Shown: positions 9,167-20,608 of the stretch, piece after piece
Layout: the number at the start of each line of letters is the position of its first letter
Position numbering within the stretch: the first letter of the stretch is position 1
Assembly: GCA_014925825.1 (NCBI GenBank)
Contig: JACGCK010000327.1
Location: 1 to 40,552 of the forward strand
Direction of reading: 5' to 3'
Source of the DNA: Pholiota molesta
Taxonomy: Eukaryota > Basidiomycota > Agaricomycetes > Agaricales > Strophariaceae
Length of the DNA: 40,552 nucleotides
Notes under the pieces: generated by a model
Databases searched by the model: none
Told to the model about the DNA's origin: nothing
The model's input: the letters and a program-made list of their open reading frames with translations, nothing else
Position numbers and translations under genes: made by a program

Positions 9167-10628
9167 ATGTATCCACGACTCCCAAGTTCCTTCGTCGATC
9201 TCTTCATGAATTCCTGCAACTCACAGAGATTTCAGGTGGCATGCGTAGTCGCCTTCTATATGTTTTCAGCGCTTATTGTGAGTTGATTACTTGTCGATTT
9301 CTCATTCCAGCTTTGACCGAACTTACTAGATGGTCTTCGTGTAAGCAGAGTACTATTACAGATGCAGAACACTAATCCTGGTTTAGGAATAAGGCTGTCT
9401 TGAATAGTTCCCCCGAAATCCCCCTAATTTTTCTCCTTTTGCAATTGCTGATAGCAGTTACACTAATGCATGTTTCTGCGGCAATCTGGGGGAACAAAAT
9501 TGCGATACCTGCGCTGGATGTTCATGTTGCAAAGAAACTTATTCCAGTGGTTTCTGTAAATATTATCGGTTTAATCTTCAATACTCTTTGCTTGAGAGAT
9601 GTCGAAGCATCATTTTTTCAGGTACGATTTCCCGATTCTGATATATTTTTTTGCGCATGACTTAAAAGCGTGTAGATTGCACGAGGTTTAGTTCTACCCC
9701 TTACTATTGTGGTTTCTTCGTGTTACACGAAATCCACTCCATCCAGAACAGTGTTCACCGCTGCAGCTACGGTGACCCTTGGATTCATGCTAGGTGTAGC
9801 ACCTTCTTCCATCCTTCCTGAACATGCCATCCCATCGAGCCTTTCGCTTTTTTATGGCGTACTTTCATCGCTCTTCATTGCCTTCCACGCCGTGCTTATC
9901 AAGAATTCTCTACCTCACTGCAACAACTCAACCATTGAGTTGGCGTGGTGGACAAACGCTGGATCTGCCATCTTGATTCTTCCATTTGTAATTCTGACAG
10001 GCGAGCCCCTTAAAATGTATGCTCTCGCTCAAAGCGATAGCTGGAGCTTTCGCACATTTGTCTGGGGAACACTCATTACAGGCTTGTTTGGATTTTTGCT
10101 TTGTGTGGCAGGCCTGTTGAGCATCAAAATCACGAGTCCAATCACACATATGTTCTCAAGCGTACTTGAGTTTTCCTCATAGTATCTTATTTATTGGCTA
10201 ATTAATTGTATGGATGTAGGCTGCGAGATCCGTTCTTCAGACTGTGCTTGGAGTCTGGATTTTTGGGGATATCTTGACAATGTAGGTGGATATGAATTAT
10301 AGCGGAAGCGTATCTCAACTTCTTATCATAGCAACAGAGCTGGGTCGATCTTGGTCATTCTGTGCGGAACTATGTGAGTTCCTGATATTTTTTCTGATCA
10401 AGTTATTCAAATGTTCAACTGTTAAACTACAGGTTATATACATTGACTAAATCCGTTGAAGCAACGTCTTACAAGCCTGTATCCAAGGTCGAACCAGACG
10501 TCGAGGCGGCGAACTCAACCATCCGTGGATCATCCGATTTGCGGTATAACAATGACAATATTATGCTGACCCAGATGGGGGAAACGGATGGTTATGCGAG
10601 AGAAAGTGTGGAGGTCGAGAGGTCCTAG
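9167..10628 (+). CDS. GDP-fucose-type nucleotide-sugar transporter (SLC35C family)
   Basis: Multi-pass Golgi antiporter importing a nucleotide sugar, most likely GDP-fucose, for lumenal glycosylation. Seven exons: 9167-9277, 9330-9340 (11 nt), 9387-9621, 9676-10161, 10220-10281, 10338-10373, 10433-10628; these sum to 379 codons with no frame damage. The product is hydrophobic with about ten membrane segments. Features resembling animal GDP-fucose transporters are MVFVNKAVL near the N-terminus, FNTLCLRDVEASFFQIARGL in the middle, and a C-terminal LITGLFGFLLCVAGLLSIKI followed by TSPITHMFSSAARSVLQTVL. The tail after about residue 315 is hydrophilic. It is divergent from the fucosyltransferase-like gene. 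The related SLC35 triose-phosphate/UDP-sugar group is the main alternative; the family is firm, the substrate is inferred. Confidence 0.82.
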
Positions 10629-11394
10629 CTATGAATCGATTTGCGGGGTACGCAACATATACTACCACCTATGGAGTAACACAGGACTACTTTTCTCGTC
10701 ATACGAAGTACAATTTAATTTGTAGCCACAACCATGGAGATCTTGAGTATTAGACTCAGAAGCGCTCTCCGTAAATACACTTATTAATGTACAGACCGAT
10801 CCAGAATCTACTTTATTCAATGGAGGCATAAAGCACGCGACATCGTTGCGGTCGGGCTGTTCCTTTTCGAGATTTATTTTACTCAGGCTGTGATGTGTGT
10901 CTGTGCTACCACAGTCTACAGATTGTGGTATTAGTAGGACGAACGATGACCAAGAAGATTAAAGCGTGGACCCTAGTGGGATGAATTGAGTTTAATTGAC
11001 TTGAACTGTTCATCTGTCCATTTATACTCGTAGAGAGGATCTGAGAATGGCTGAATTACCGATAGGTCTTCAAGAAGATTTCCGGCAAAGTGTTCAAATT
11101 TATTCACTCATCCCTCAATTGAGCTGAGCTACTAGCGCTCAAGCTCCTCAAAGTGTAAATACCGATTAGTTACTAGTGTACGTATAGCCCGTCAAAATAT
11201 TTCATCAACGATGTGACTTACAGCCGCATCTCCAAAGCAACATTTCGATTTGAGGTTATTACCTTTGATTTCTGGCCACTTTATACACGCTGCCACAGCT
11301 CAGGACTATTGCGAATTATATATGTCCTGCCTAGCCTTCCCAAGGTCCACTTTGTAGCTCTATCTAGAATTCCCTTCCACCTGGCCCGTTAACC
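10629..11394. other. Intergenic region
   Basis: About 770 bp between the transporter stop and the acyltransferase start. Both genes run on the plus strand, so it holds the transporter 3' end and the acyltransferase promoter. I find no convincing coding frame, repeat or structured RNA. Confidence 0.5.
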
Positions 11395-13399
11395 ATGGCC
11401 ACCGCTGTACTACATCCTAGCCTAAGGCGAGAGCTCAATACATATGGCAGGAAGCACGCACAAGAGCCCTATCAATCCATACAACATATACCCTCCTTGG
11501 TCTCGTTAACAGCGGTACTCGAAAGTGCCCCTTCCCGTGTTGAGCGCAAATTAGGAGAGACTGAGGTTTCCTACTTTTTGCCATCTCGGGAAAGTGGCGT
11601 AAATGATATGTGAGCCACGTCCAAGCACGGGTTATTTGAGCTGTATATGTAAATGATACTTGTTACAGGTATTTGCATTTGGGTTGTCAAGCCCCCTCAC
11701 GCTTGGTTGAGCGCCGCCGGATTCTTGTCGTGTGGGCAATTATGCAAATTCGACACCCACTTCTGGCGTCAAAGGTTAAGATGAACACCTACGAAGACAT
11801 TTTCTTCACGTGCGTTCCATTGTGGTCTCCTCGCGAAAAAGTATGACACGCACAGCGCCCATCTAGGTATGATGCGCCACATTCGCCAAAAGAGGCATTG
11901 GAGTTGGCCGATCGGCATCTCGAATATCGCAAACAGTCCAAAAATGGTGGGTACGATAATGAGACAGATAAATTTCAATGCAGTCTATTAATGATGAATC
12001 AACAGGTCTCATCGATGCCTATCTAAATGGCCCACGAACGTTATCGAATGAGCGTCTATCCTATCTCATCATTTCTCAGAGTGATGGGAAACCCAAAGGG
12101 GAGGATCAAAATATCGATTTCCTAATTTGCGCGACGCACTTTTTGGGTGATGGTATGGCGCTTCATCAATTCGCTAACGACTTCTTTGGGTTGCTTGGTA
12201 CCACTTTGAGTCAGGAAAATCTCGCCACTCAGCTGTCCGTTGAATGGTTTGAACGCTGCTCTAACATAAATAATGCTGTAAGTATATCGTATTTAGTTGC
12301 GCAGCCGGATGATAGCTAATTTGGTGATTCTAGGCACCAAGTTTACCTTTACCTGTGGAGGGTCGACTTCCAGCTTCTCCATCTGGAATATTCAGAAGTG
12401 TTGTTTCTCGCGTAGACTTCGATTTGAGTCAACAAAAGCTGATTGTAAGTCCTAAGCTGCATTTTGAGTCCCACTACTAATAAGACCTATATAATTATAA
12501 CGTTTCTCAATTCAAGGGAGGACATCATTTTCCTAGGCGGTCGAATGGGGTTCGACACACTATTGTGCCCACGATATCCATACCTTCACATAAGACCAAG
12601 CTGATCCTCGGAAATTGTAAAGATCATGGAGTTTCAATTTCCGCTGCTTTATTTGCACTTTGCAATATAGCGTGGGCGAGGACGCGCTCTGAAGGCTGGG
12701 AGCTCCCAATGTATGCATGAACCATGCATTGTCTATCACCCCTCATAAAATTAACGCACCTCTAGCATGATATATTCCGCTCTGAACATGCGGCCTAACC
12801 TCCTGGCGGAAAAGAAATTGAACGACTCCTACTGGTTCCTTGCGATTGGGTACTTCAACGTCGTCTTGCCTTCCTTCTTCCCAAAATCGACCACAGGCAC
12901 AGAAGATGACGTAAAATTGGCCAACATGTTCTGGCATCGTGCGCGTGCTGCAAAAGCGCAGAGCACCAAAGCTATTAAGAACCCCATGGGCGTTTCGCGC
13001 TGCCGACAGATGGCCTTCGAGCGTGCGGCGCGTGCACGCGCGTGGGCAAAGGAGGACGACGACAAGCTTGCAGGTATCGCGAGCAGCATGCCAGTTGGCC
13101 CTGTCCCCGCTGCAATTTCTCTCAGACCAAAAGTGCCCTCCACAGCTTTGATGGGTCTCTCGCTTCTAGGAAATTTGGACGGCATTTACAAACACGCTAA
13201 TTTCCCCGATATCAAATTCCACACTCTGACCACTGGGTCGCGCCAGCGCTCTGGTGGCATGCTTTTATTCGGGTATACGTTCGCCGGTAAACTTTGGATT
13301 AGCCTTGGATACGACGAAAATGGCCTCGAGGAGGTCACCGTGCAGAATTTTTGGAAGAATATAGTGGAAGGAGTCGAGGAATTCCTAATGCCTGCCTAG
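11395..13399 (+). CDS. Condensation-domain / alcohol-acyltransferase-like protein
   Basis: Putative CoA-dependent acyltransferase of the chloramphenicol-acetyltransferase-like fold. Seven exons: 11395-11609, 11669-11809, 11867-11946, 12006-12277, 12334-12444, 12517-12710, 12766-13399; these total 549 codons and all phases agree. The catalytic signature HFLGDGMALHQF (HxxxDG) lies at about residue 190, encoded near 12139-12175. The YSALNMRP segment near 12770-12800 and a C-terminal SLGYDENGL region correspond to later parts of the fold; I do not see a BAHD DFGWG motif. No signal peptide or membrane anchor, so it is probably cytosolic. Such proteins modify alcohols, sterols or secondary metabolites in fungi, but no biosynthetic partner sits beside it and the substrate cannot be predicted. 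Its position next to the fucosylation pair may be coincidental. Confidence 0.72.
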
Positions 13400-13598
13400 A
13401 GGACATCAGTAGATGGTATTCATTAAATGATTGGATGCTTCACAGCTTGGACTTTTTGTATTCGCGCATGATCTATTTATTAGTCCTATTCAAATCTCAT
13501 TGAAAGCCCTGCAAGATGGGTATAATACAATGTCGCGCTTGTTAATCTCTGCATCCTGTCGTAATGTATATAACACAATCTGTCGGCGTCATTGGTAC

Positions 13599-13871
13599 TC
13601 ATGGCCGTTGAGCTAGCTTAGGCTGGAGGAGAGCTGGGCTGCAGAGAAACCAAGGTAAATTATATATGGGTTAGGATGTATTGAAAACAATATTAATATA
13701 GTACGTACCTTCTGTTCTTGGTCCTGTATGCTTGCCAGACAAAGCCTCCGAATAGAGCTTCAATGCTACCCCAAACTAGGAGACTCTACAAGGATTTAAT
13801 TAGACAAAAGATTGTATGTGATCGTTCAAAATTCAACTAACCGTTGAGCGGGAGACAATGAGGTTGTACAT
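13599..13871 (-). CDS. Small single-pass membrane protein candidate
   Basis: A three-exon minus-strand model: 13842-13871, 13709-13785 and either 13599-13638 or 13618-13633, depending on which of two AG acceptors is used. Both variants are in frame (48 or 40 aa). Splice sites are good (GTTAGT, GTACGT, CTTGTAG). The product starts MYNLIVSRST and has one hydrophobic segment, SLLVWGSIEALFGGFVW, followed by a basic tail YRTKNRS. Its size and layout resemble small mitochondrial or ER membrane subunits, but I recognise no specific family. The true start could lie further upstream. It is supported by splice logic rather than homology. Confidence 0.45.
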
Positions 13872-14443
13872 ATTGCTTGATAGTAGCGTTATGTGGAGTA
13901 ATATATGTGCAATGGATAAGCTTTAGTTGATGGAGCTTTTGAGGTTCGTGGTTTGTGGGATTGGCACGAATTCCTTCGATACTTGTTCCACGAACTATCC
14001 GTGCATTTTATACTCGGGGAGGACACGGAGCAAACTTGGTCACTTGAACGTGAAGGCGGCCAGAACGTTCGAAACGGTTCCATTGCCGTCCTCGACCAGC
14101 ATCGGAAATTTCAGGAAACCGCTACATCTCAATGGAGAGCAGTTTGTTCTTGTGCAATACAAGCAGAACGCAAACGACATAAACTCGACTTGAACTGGAC
14201 TATGAATTTCCTAAAAAGGAATTTCGAGACCGGTCGAGGCTCTTGGGCAACTCTTCAGCGATTTTAAGCTTGGGCAAGCCTACGATAAGCCTGGATCGCA
14301 GCCTGGCCCGTTCAAACCGTTCAAGTCACGGAGATCTTGATGGGTTACAGCCGGAATACACTGGACAAACGCCATAAACCCAAGGAAAACAGCACTTACT
14401 CATAAAAAATAGTATGCACTTGAATGAATGATACAAAAGTAAT
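13872..14443. other. Intergenic region with an uncalled plus-strand frame
   Basis: This lies between the small gene and the TBC gene 3' end. A plus-strand frame at about 13953-14267 is open (HELSVHFILGEDTEQTW) but has no ATG, recognisable domain or clear splice sites. I leave it as non-coding or a remnant. Confidence 0.4.
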
Positions 14444-16911
14444 CTACATGTCCGGGAGTTCCCTCTGTATCAGCCGTGTCCAAGTGCTTTCTTTCCACCA
14501 GTCGTTCATGCTGTCTATCCGCTCCCAGAGCGTCTCCTCGTCGACGCCATAGATCTCGTACTTGCCTCCGTCCAGTGGCCGACCCTCGCGCTTTGCGACG
14601 TCGATTGCGGCTTTGTTCTCACCCCTGCATGCCATGCGGAAGAGGGAAGGAAAAACCGAATTCGGAATGATCAATAAGAAGACGCAAGTGACAGAAAATG
14701 TCAAGAAGCGTACCTGAGCAACTCCATAAGCTCCTTTCTATCGGGGAAGAAAAGCCGTGGCTCGAGCACCGCCAGGATGCCGAGCGCTGCGCGGTATATG
14801 AAAGAGTCGCCTTCAAGGAGGAGCACGTCCCATATTCGTGCACAGGCTTCGAACGGGAGGTGGTCGAGGAAAAGGGGTATCACCCAGTCCGGAAAATAGG
14901 CGCTCGGCGAGATTTGATGCTGCTTGAAGTTGAAGTAAACTTTTGATTTGATGGATGTTAGTATAGAAAGAGGAAACGTATGAAGGAGGCGTACTCTTTG
15001 GCATCCCATCAGCGAGCATGGTGTCGAATATTCTTGTAAAGGTGTGAGTATTTATGTGAGAGTTATGAAATTCGCACACAATCACCTGTAGTATGCCTCG
15101 ACCTATACACAGAATGCACAAGACAGGTCGCTAAATTAGCCAGCTACGCACATATTCTGAGCTAAATTTACTTACATCGTCTTTCGCCCGTTCGCCGCCA
15201 AAGAAACTCCGCATACAATGTCGTTCCAGGAGATTGCGCATAACGATAAAGGCCTGCTGGTTTGGCATATTGAGCAAGAGCATCGCTGCAATCTTTGCCG
15301 CGCCCAGTGTATATCCCAGTCCCTCGTCACTCCGCGATACCACCCATGCGCATAGCATGTCCTTGAGGTCGACATACATGGGCCCTGTATCTTTGAGGAA
15401 AATATGGACGGAGGGGAGTGTTGTTGAGATATCTTGTTCCATCAGATCCAGCGTGGCTTGTGGGAATACCCCGGAGGAGAGAGCGCGTCTTGCTCGAGAT
15501 AGACAGGTGCGATAATGATCTGAGCATTACAACGCATGTCGCAGTTCATGGCAAGTACCAGGACAGGGAAAGGCAAGGTAAAATTCGTTCATTCGTTCGT
15601 GAGCAAGCGGAATGATCAGATTTAAGCAATAACGGCGACAATGAGTAAAAATATAGACACGCGTTGTGGCCAATTGACGTCTACCTTTGCTCAAAGCTAG
15701 CCCATTACCCACCGCTTTTTCCCAGAGGTGTGCACGCAGCTTCGTTGGGATGCCGCGCCACCATAGTTTGCGCAGCTGCGCGTTGCGGTGCACGACGCGC
15801 CAATCGGGCAGAACATCCCTCTCCCAGATGTGCAACGTCTCTTCGATCGCCTTCTCCCGCGCCATACGGCGTTCGTTTAGCGCTTTCCGTCGCTTCTCAG
15901 CTATAAAATAGGACACAACGAAAATTCAAGGTAAGGCTATATTATTTATCGTGCAAGCCATGCCACCCACCCATTATCCGGCTCTGCTGCATGATATGTT
16001 GCCAGTCTGCCATGTGCTTTTGATCCTCCTCCTTTGGTTTTGGAGGAAGAAACGTCGGGCGGGTCTTGCTCATCACCTTCTCAAATGCACTGGGACCCAT
16101 AGACCGATGCCCTCGGCGCGTGGTGAAGGTCTTTTCTGTCAATAGTATGTTCCCATTTCCATTGCTATGGCCGTCCCTTCTTGCGATCCCCGTGGCACTG
16201 GTGCAGTTGAGGGAGAGGAAACATCTTTTGATATGGAGGAAGAAGCGGAGCGCGGCGGCGGTAACTTCGAGACATCCGCAGGGGCACTTAGAGGCATTGG
16301 TGGGAGTGGCACTGAGCTAGGCGAGGGGCGTTTGCGATCGTGCGGCGGCGGTGAGGGCGGTGCCGGCGTACGCGGTGTTGTCGGTCGCTCGTGCTCAGCC
16401 TGCGCCTTGTGGCCGGGTAGCTCCTGAAATCCGTTGGTGTGTGGGACTACTCCGTGCTCTTGATCTACAGGAGCAATACCATCATGTCCGGTGTTCATGT
16501 CATTTGAAAGTGTGCGTGTGTAATCTGAGGGGAAGGTGAGTTCAGAGCGGTGGTATGGATGCTCGTCCGCCGACGTGTCGAGCGAGATCTGGGAGAAGGT
16601 AGCTGACAGCGAGGAACCAGAGTCCTCAAAGCATTTGCAGCTGCCGTCGCCGCTGCGTCGATGTCAAGCGTCGACACCGAGTTGTTATAGTCGTGCTCGT
16701 GCACTTCCGATGGTGGTGCAGAAACCGAAGAGGCATGCTCATCATCCCAAGCTTCCTCAGGATTCGGCATATTCCTTGCCATCTCTTCGCGGATGACGTC
16801 CGGGGAAAAGACGTAGGCATGCCCAGCCTGAGGATCGTCGGCCGCGTCGAATGCGTCGTCGTCATCGAATTCTGGTAAATGGAGGGGCGGAGGTACGTGA
16901 TGGTCGCTCAT
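14444..16911 (-). CDS. TBC-domain protein (TBC1D12/14-like) lacking both catalytic fingers
   Basis: Member of the Rab-GAP (TBC) family. Seven exons: 15971-16911, 15685-15900, 15176-15519, 15086-15102 (17 nt), 14995-15032, 14714-14939, 14444-14624. With two missing bases restored (in the AAA at 16628-16630 and the TTT at 16155-16157) the total is exactly 655 codons. The N-terminal ~310 residues are acidic then Pro/Ser-rich and look disordered. The TBC domain starts at LRKLWWRGIPTKLRAHLW and runs through DLKDMLCAWVVSRSDEG to IWDVLLLEGDSFIYRAALG. In active relatives the Arg finger reads DISRT; here it is DISTT (Thr codon at 15422-15424). The Gln finger YxQ is YTL (Leu codon at 15305-15307). The fold is therefore kept but classical dual-finger GAP catalysis is unlikely, suggesting a Rab-binding or scaffold role. 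Confidence 0.85.
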
Positions 16912-17293
16912 GGTCGTGGTGTGGGGAAGAGAGGGTATGTAGTTATGTGCAGCGCTACCTCCCGCATGCCGTTAATCTTGCCGCGCCTAGGGACGTCCGC
17001 GCGCAACGGCCCCTTGCTGTGACTACGGAGCGCTCATGTGACATGCGTGTCAATTTAAGGCTCTTGCACCGCTCTATCTTCAAGAAAGTAATATTTGAGT
17101 TGTAACCAGCGCCAGCGCGCAGCTTTTTCTACATTGTCATGTTGTCCGAGAGCATCTTGTTGATATCAATGTCATACGATGATTGTGCCCCTGTACGATT
17201 TGGAAGAATCAGCTTTGTGCAAACGAATGCAACACCGCCACCCAAACGAGAAATCAACTCTGCCACATATTTCACTGATGACTGGCTGCAGCG
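16912..17293. promoter_or_regulatory. Bidirectional promoter between TBC and GCP4 genes
   Basis: A 382-bp spacer separates two divergent start codons, so both promoters must share it. It is GC-rich on the TBC side and has no clear TATA box. No extra gene is visible. Confidence 0.5.
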
Positions 17294-19393
17294 ATGATCG
17301 CAGAAGTGCTGCTCGTCCTCGCCGGGCACTCTTCGTCTTTGTTCACCGCAGAACACACTCTCGCACCAGCTTTCACGCCGCTACTCCATCCAGGTGAACA
17401 ACAAACACTCGAGGCTCTCGCTCTCATCGCCGCGCGCTATAGCAGGATCAAGACCGCCTGCACTGCCCTGTCGCGGTCTCCATCGCGCTATATTTGTGCC
17501 CTCTGCGCGACACTATCACACATTCTGAAGGAGGACTATGAATCTCTCGTCATTGCAACGGAGGCGCAGGTCCTACGACGCGATCCTGCGCTGGTGGCCG
17601 GTGCAGCGTTCGTGCCACTCGCGGCAGTACGTGCGGTCTTTGCCGAGTGGGATGCACCTTTAGCTGCCTTAGTGGCACTCATGGACGAGGTGGAGAGGGT
17701 GAAGGAGTGGAAGCCGGGTCCGCTCATTGATATGTTAGTTGCGAGGTCGAAGACGGGTGTGCATCGTGTGGCAGATATCATCAATCGTATCTCTATCGCG
17801 GTGCAACGCGTCTGGCGGACTCAGTTGACAGCCTTCCTTGTCCATGGATCATTGGCTGCTGTTGATCCACTTGCAGACGATGATCTGAAACTGACCGTCG
17901 GCGCGGTGCCCTCGTGTGTTTCCACCCAGTCAAGCGAGTCCATAGCCTACATTGGACGCGCGATCGCCACGGTGAAGAAGGTTAAATGGCAGAAACAGCT
18001 ACCGAGGAATCTCGCGACAGAACATACGGCCCTGTTGGAAAGTGTCCTTCCTCAAGAGCAACATGCGTTTGACCTCGTTATTTCGCAAATCCGAACGAAT
18101 GTCGGCGAGTGGCTCTGGTTGAATGTCTTGACAAAGAAGGATGTGGACGATGCGGTTGATTCATTGTGAGCCCAGATGTCTTTTTTTACGCCTTCTTATG
18201 ATTTATGGTTATTTCAGAGCAAACTACTTCCTCATCCGAAATGGAGAATTCAGCCTCTCCTTAATACGAGAAATCGAACGCTTGAAGATATCTCGTTTGA
18301 CTTCACGGCCTGGGACTGCATCTATGATCCGCGAACAGGATCTGAATCTCGCTATCCTTCGAGCATCATTAGGAACGACAGCCCAGCATGACCCCTACTT
18401 ATCGAAATTGCGTTTTGTTCTTCCAGATGGACCGCTACGCCCACTCCTACCCTCACTAACAAACGACGCGCCATCACAATCGACGTTGTTTGACACAGTA
18501 CTTCTCGGCACACCTCTTTTGCTATCTTATAATCTATCTTGGCCTCTGGATCTCTTCCTCGACCGTGCGGATCTCTCAATTTATTCTTCTGTATTCTCCT
18601 TCCTCTCTGCCTTGCGAAAAACCCACACCAATGTACATACGTGTTGGACCTCACTATCGAACGCCCAACGCGCCAGACGGCGGTGGACGGGCTTCGGCGA
18701 AGGCGGTACTGCGGAAGATCAGGACGTGCGGGTGCAAATGCTTCGCTGCGGGTGGGGCGTGGTGCGCGACATGGGCTGGTTTCTGGACACACTGCTCGGC
18801 TATGTGATGATGGACGTGGTGGACGTCGAGTTTCGGAAGCTGAAGGAGATGTTGGCCACGGTATCGCATTTGGACTTCTCGACGCTGCGGACGATGCACA
18901 CGAACTACCTAGGCCGACTGCTCGATGGCTGCCTGTTAACCAACTCGTCGCTGACAGGCGTGTTGCGGCAGATGCTGGACGTGTGCGAACGGTTCGTGGC
19001 ACTGGTGGAACGGTGGGGCGGCGACGTGCTGCCCGCACTGCTATTTGAGGGCAGTCTGCGGGGCGACGACATCGAGGTGGGCGCTACTGTCAAAGAACGC
19101 TGGCGGGTTGTGGCCGAGATTGATGAGAGCCTGCGCGGGCTGTTGGAAACCTTCTACGAGACCCTGACGCTCTCAATGGCACAACACCATTTGCAGCACC
19201 CGGAGACGCGTCCAAGTCGGCGTTTATGGGCACGAGCATGGTGGGCCAGACGACGCATACGCGCTCCGGGCTAGACGGGGAGCGCGAGCAGAGCCGGAGG
19301 CATGTAGAACGCTTGCTGCTAAGACTTGACTTTAATGGAGAGCTGTCGAAGCCGCGGAGAGGGAAGGGAGGCGATATTCTTGCAGGCCTGTGA
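17294..19393 (+). CDS. Gamma-tubulin complex component GCP4
   Basis: Subunit of the gamma-tubulin ring complex that nucleates microtubules at spindle pole bodies. Two exons, 17294-18165 and 18218-19393, with a 52-bp intron. The N-terminal GRIP1-like helical region begins right at MIAEVLLVLAGHSSSLF, as in GCP4. The Spc97/Spc98 hallmark NYFLIRNGEFSLSLIREIE opens exon 2, and the C-terminal gamma-tubulin-binding part includes LSWPLDLFL and LDFSTLRTMHTNYLGRLLDG. One base is missing at about 19201-19206. Without it the frame runs to a false end at 19274; with it restored the protein ends ERLLLRLDFNGELSKPRRGK... and stops at 19393, giving 683 codons. Short length and lack of a long N-terminal extension favour GCP4 over GCP2/3/5/6. 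Confidence 0.85.
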
Positions 19394-19715
19394 CTTTTCG
19401 TTGACCGCGCTTCATTGAAGTAATTGTATCTTTCTCAATGTTGTTGTAGCACAATCGCTTCCACTGCAGGAGTCTGCCTACGGAGACTAGTGATTACTGC
19501 AAGGCCAGAGGATCAGTGCCACTTCCAAATTAAGGGAACGCGTCAGACACGTGGATGGCGTCACAGCTTTCCTTTTTTGGAGAGGTTGAACTCGGACTGC
19601 GCCGCTGCGGCCTCTTCACGACAGACTTCCACACACTGTGGTTGCCGCTCTTCTGCTGCCTGCACGTAGCACCTATATATTCCAAACACCCTATCCTTGT
19701 TCTTTCCTTGATATC
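19394..19715. other. Short intergenic region
   Basis: 322 bp between the GCP4 stop and the F-box-like gene start, both on the plus strand. It must hold the GCP4 3' end and the next promoter. Nothing else is recognisable. Confidence 0.5.
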
Positions 19716-20608
19716 ATGTCGCTGGAATCGACGAGTGATGATGTGGTTGCTAGAAGCAACGGCGAGCGGTCCCAGCCTGACTCGCCTGCATCTTCCAATG
19801 AGCTGCGCAGCTTTCCACCGGAGATTCTGTTGCATATACGTGCGTTTCTTGTCTCTTTATCTTCTTCAAAAACTTACCCGGTCAAAAGTCTCTTATTTGG
19901 ACCTCCCGGACCTGGCCCTTATCGCGCAGGTCGTGCCAGAACTCGAGCCGCTCACCAGCGACCCTGTGCTGCATAGATACCGGATCTTCATAGTGTCTCC
20001 ATCTCGTGTAAACCATAACTTGTTTGCGACAGGACCGCAAGGACAAGCTTTGCGGCCGACTGTATCAGATCTAGTCCACCGCGGCGTGCTTAGGGGTATT
20101 GACCGGCAGTGGAGGACGGGCGCTTATTTCTATTCTAAGAGCGTACGTCAATTTCTCTTTCTCCACTCTATAATGTCGTGTCACCTATCAATATGATATT
20201 GATGAAAAACGTGCTGATGCTCTTATTTCCCCGTAGGCGATCATCCAATATGAGAACGGCCGGGAGCTCTCACGCCGTTTGGCATCGAACGTGCTGTCCA
20301 TGCAGCTTCGCAGACGGATGAAGACCAACGCTCTTCACTCGCGCCAGATGTGCCCCGACGTGGAGTCATCCTCGCCAAACATTGCGCGTTCGCTCCTACC
20401 GATTGTGCGCAAGCTTAAGTGGTCGCTGCAGCGCGATAGGCTCGCTAAGGTGTTCAAGGAGAGCGGCGTGCCACTGGGCGTTGGTGCGTGGCTGGCAAAT
20501 GGTGAATACGGGCGAAGAATTCTCCTCGACGATGAGAAGTTTAGGTTGGCGGTATGTCCTGACATCGGGAAGGCGCGCGGGTTCTTCGAGCGGTTGTCGA
20601 AGATCTGA
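19716..20608 (+). CDS. F-box-like protein
   Basis: Three exons, 19716-19839, 19889-20142 and 20237-20608, totalling 250 codons in phase. A short Ser/Asp-rich N-terminus is followed by an F-box-like start, LRSFPPEILLHILSYLDLPDLALIAQV, spanning the first intron. This element usually binds Skp1 in SCF ubiquitin ligases. The remaining ~170 residues are basic and helical (RRLASNVLSMQLRRRMKTNA; SLLPIVRKLKWSLQRDRLAK) with no leucine-rich repeats or WD40 blades, so no substrate-recognition domain can be named. The start at 19716 is the first ATG of the frame and immediately precedes the acidic leader. No frame damage. Confidence 0.7.

Noticed and set aside
11395..13399. A secondary-metabolite cluster around the acyltransferase
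   Set aside because: No synthase, terpene cyclase, P450 or other tailoring gene is nearby; the neighbours are glycosylation and housekeeping genes.
13953..14267. Plus-strand open frame between the small membrane gene and TBC gene
   Set aside because: No start codon, no known motif and no clear splice sites.
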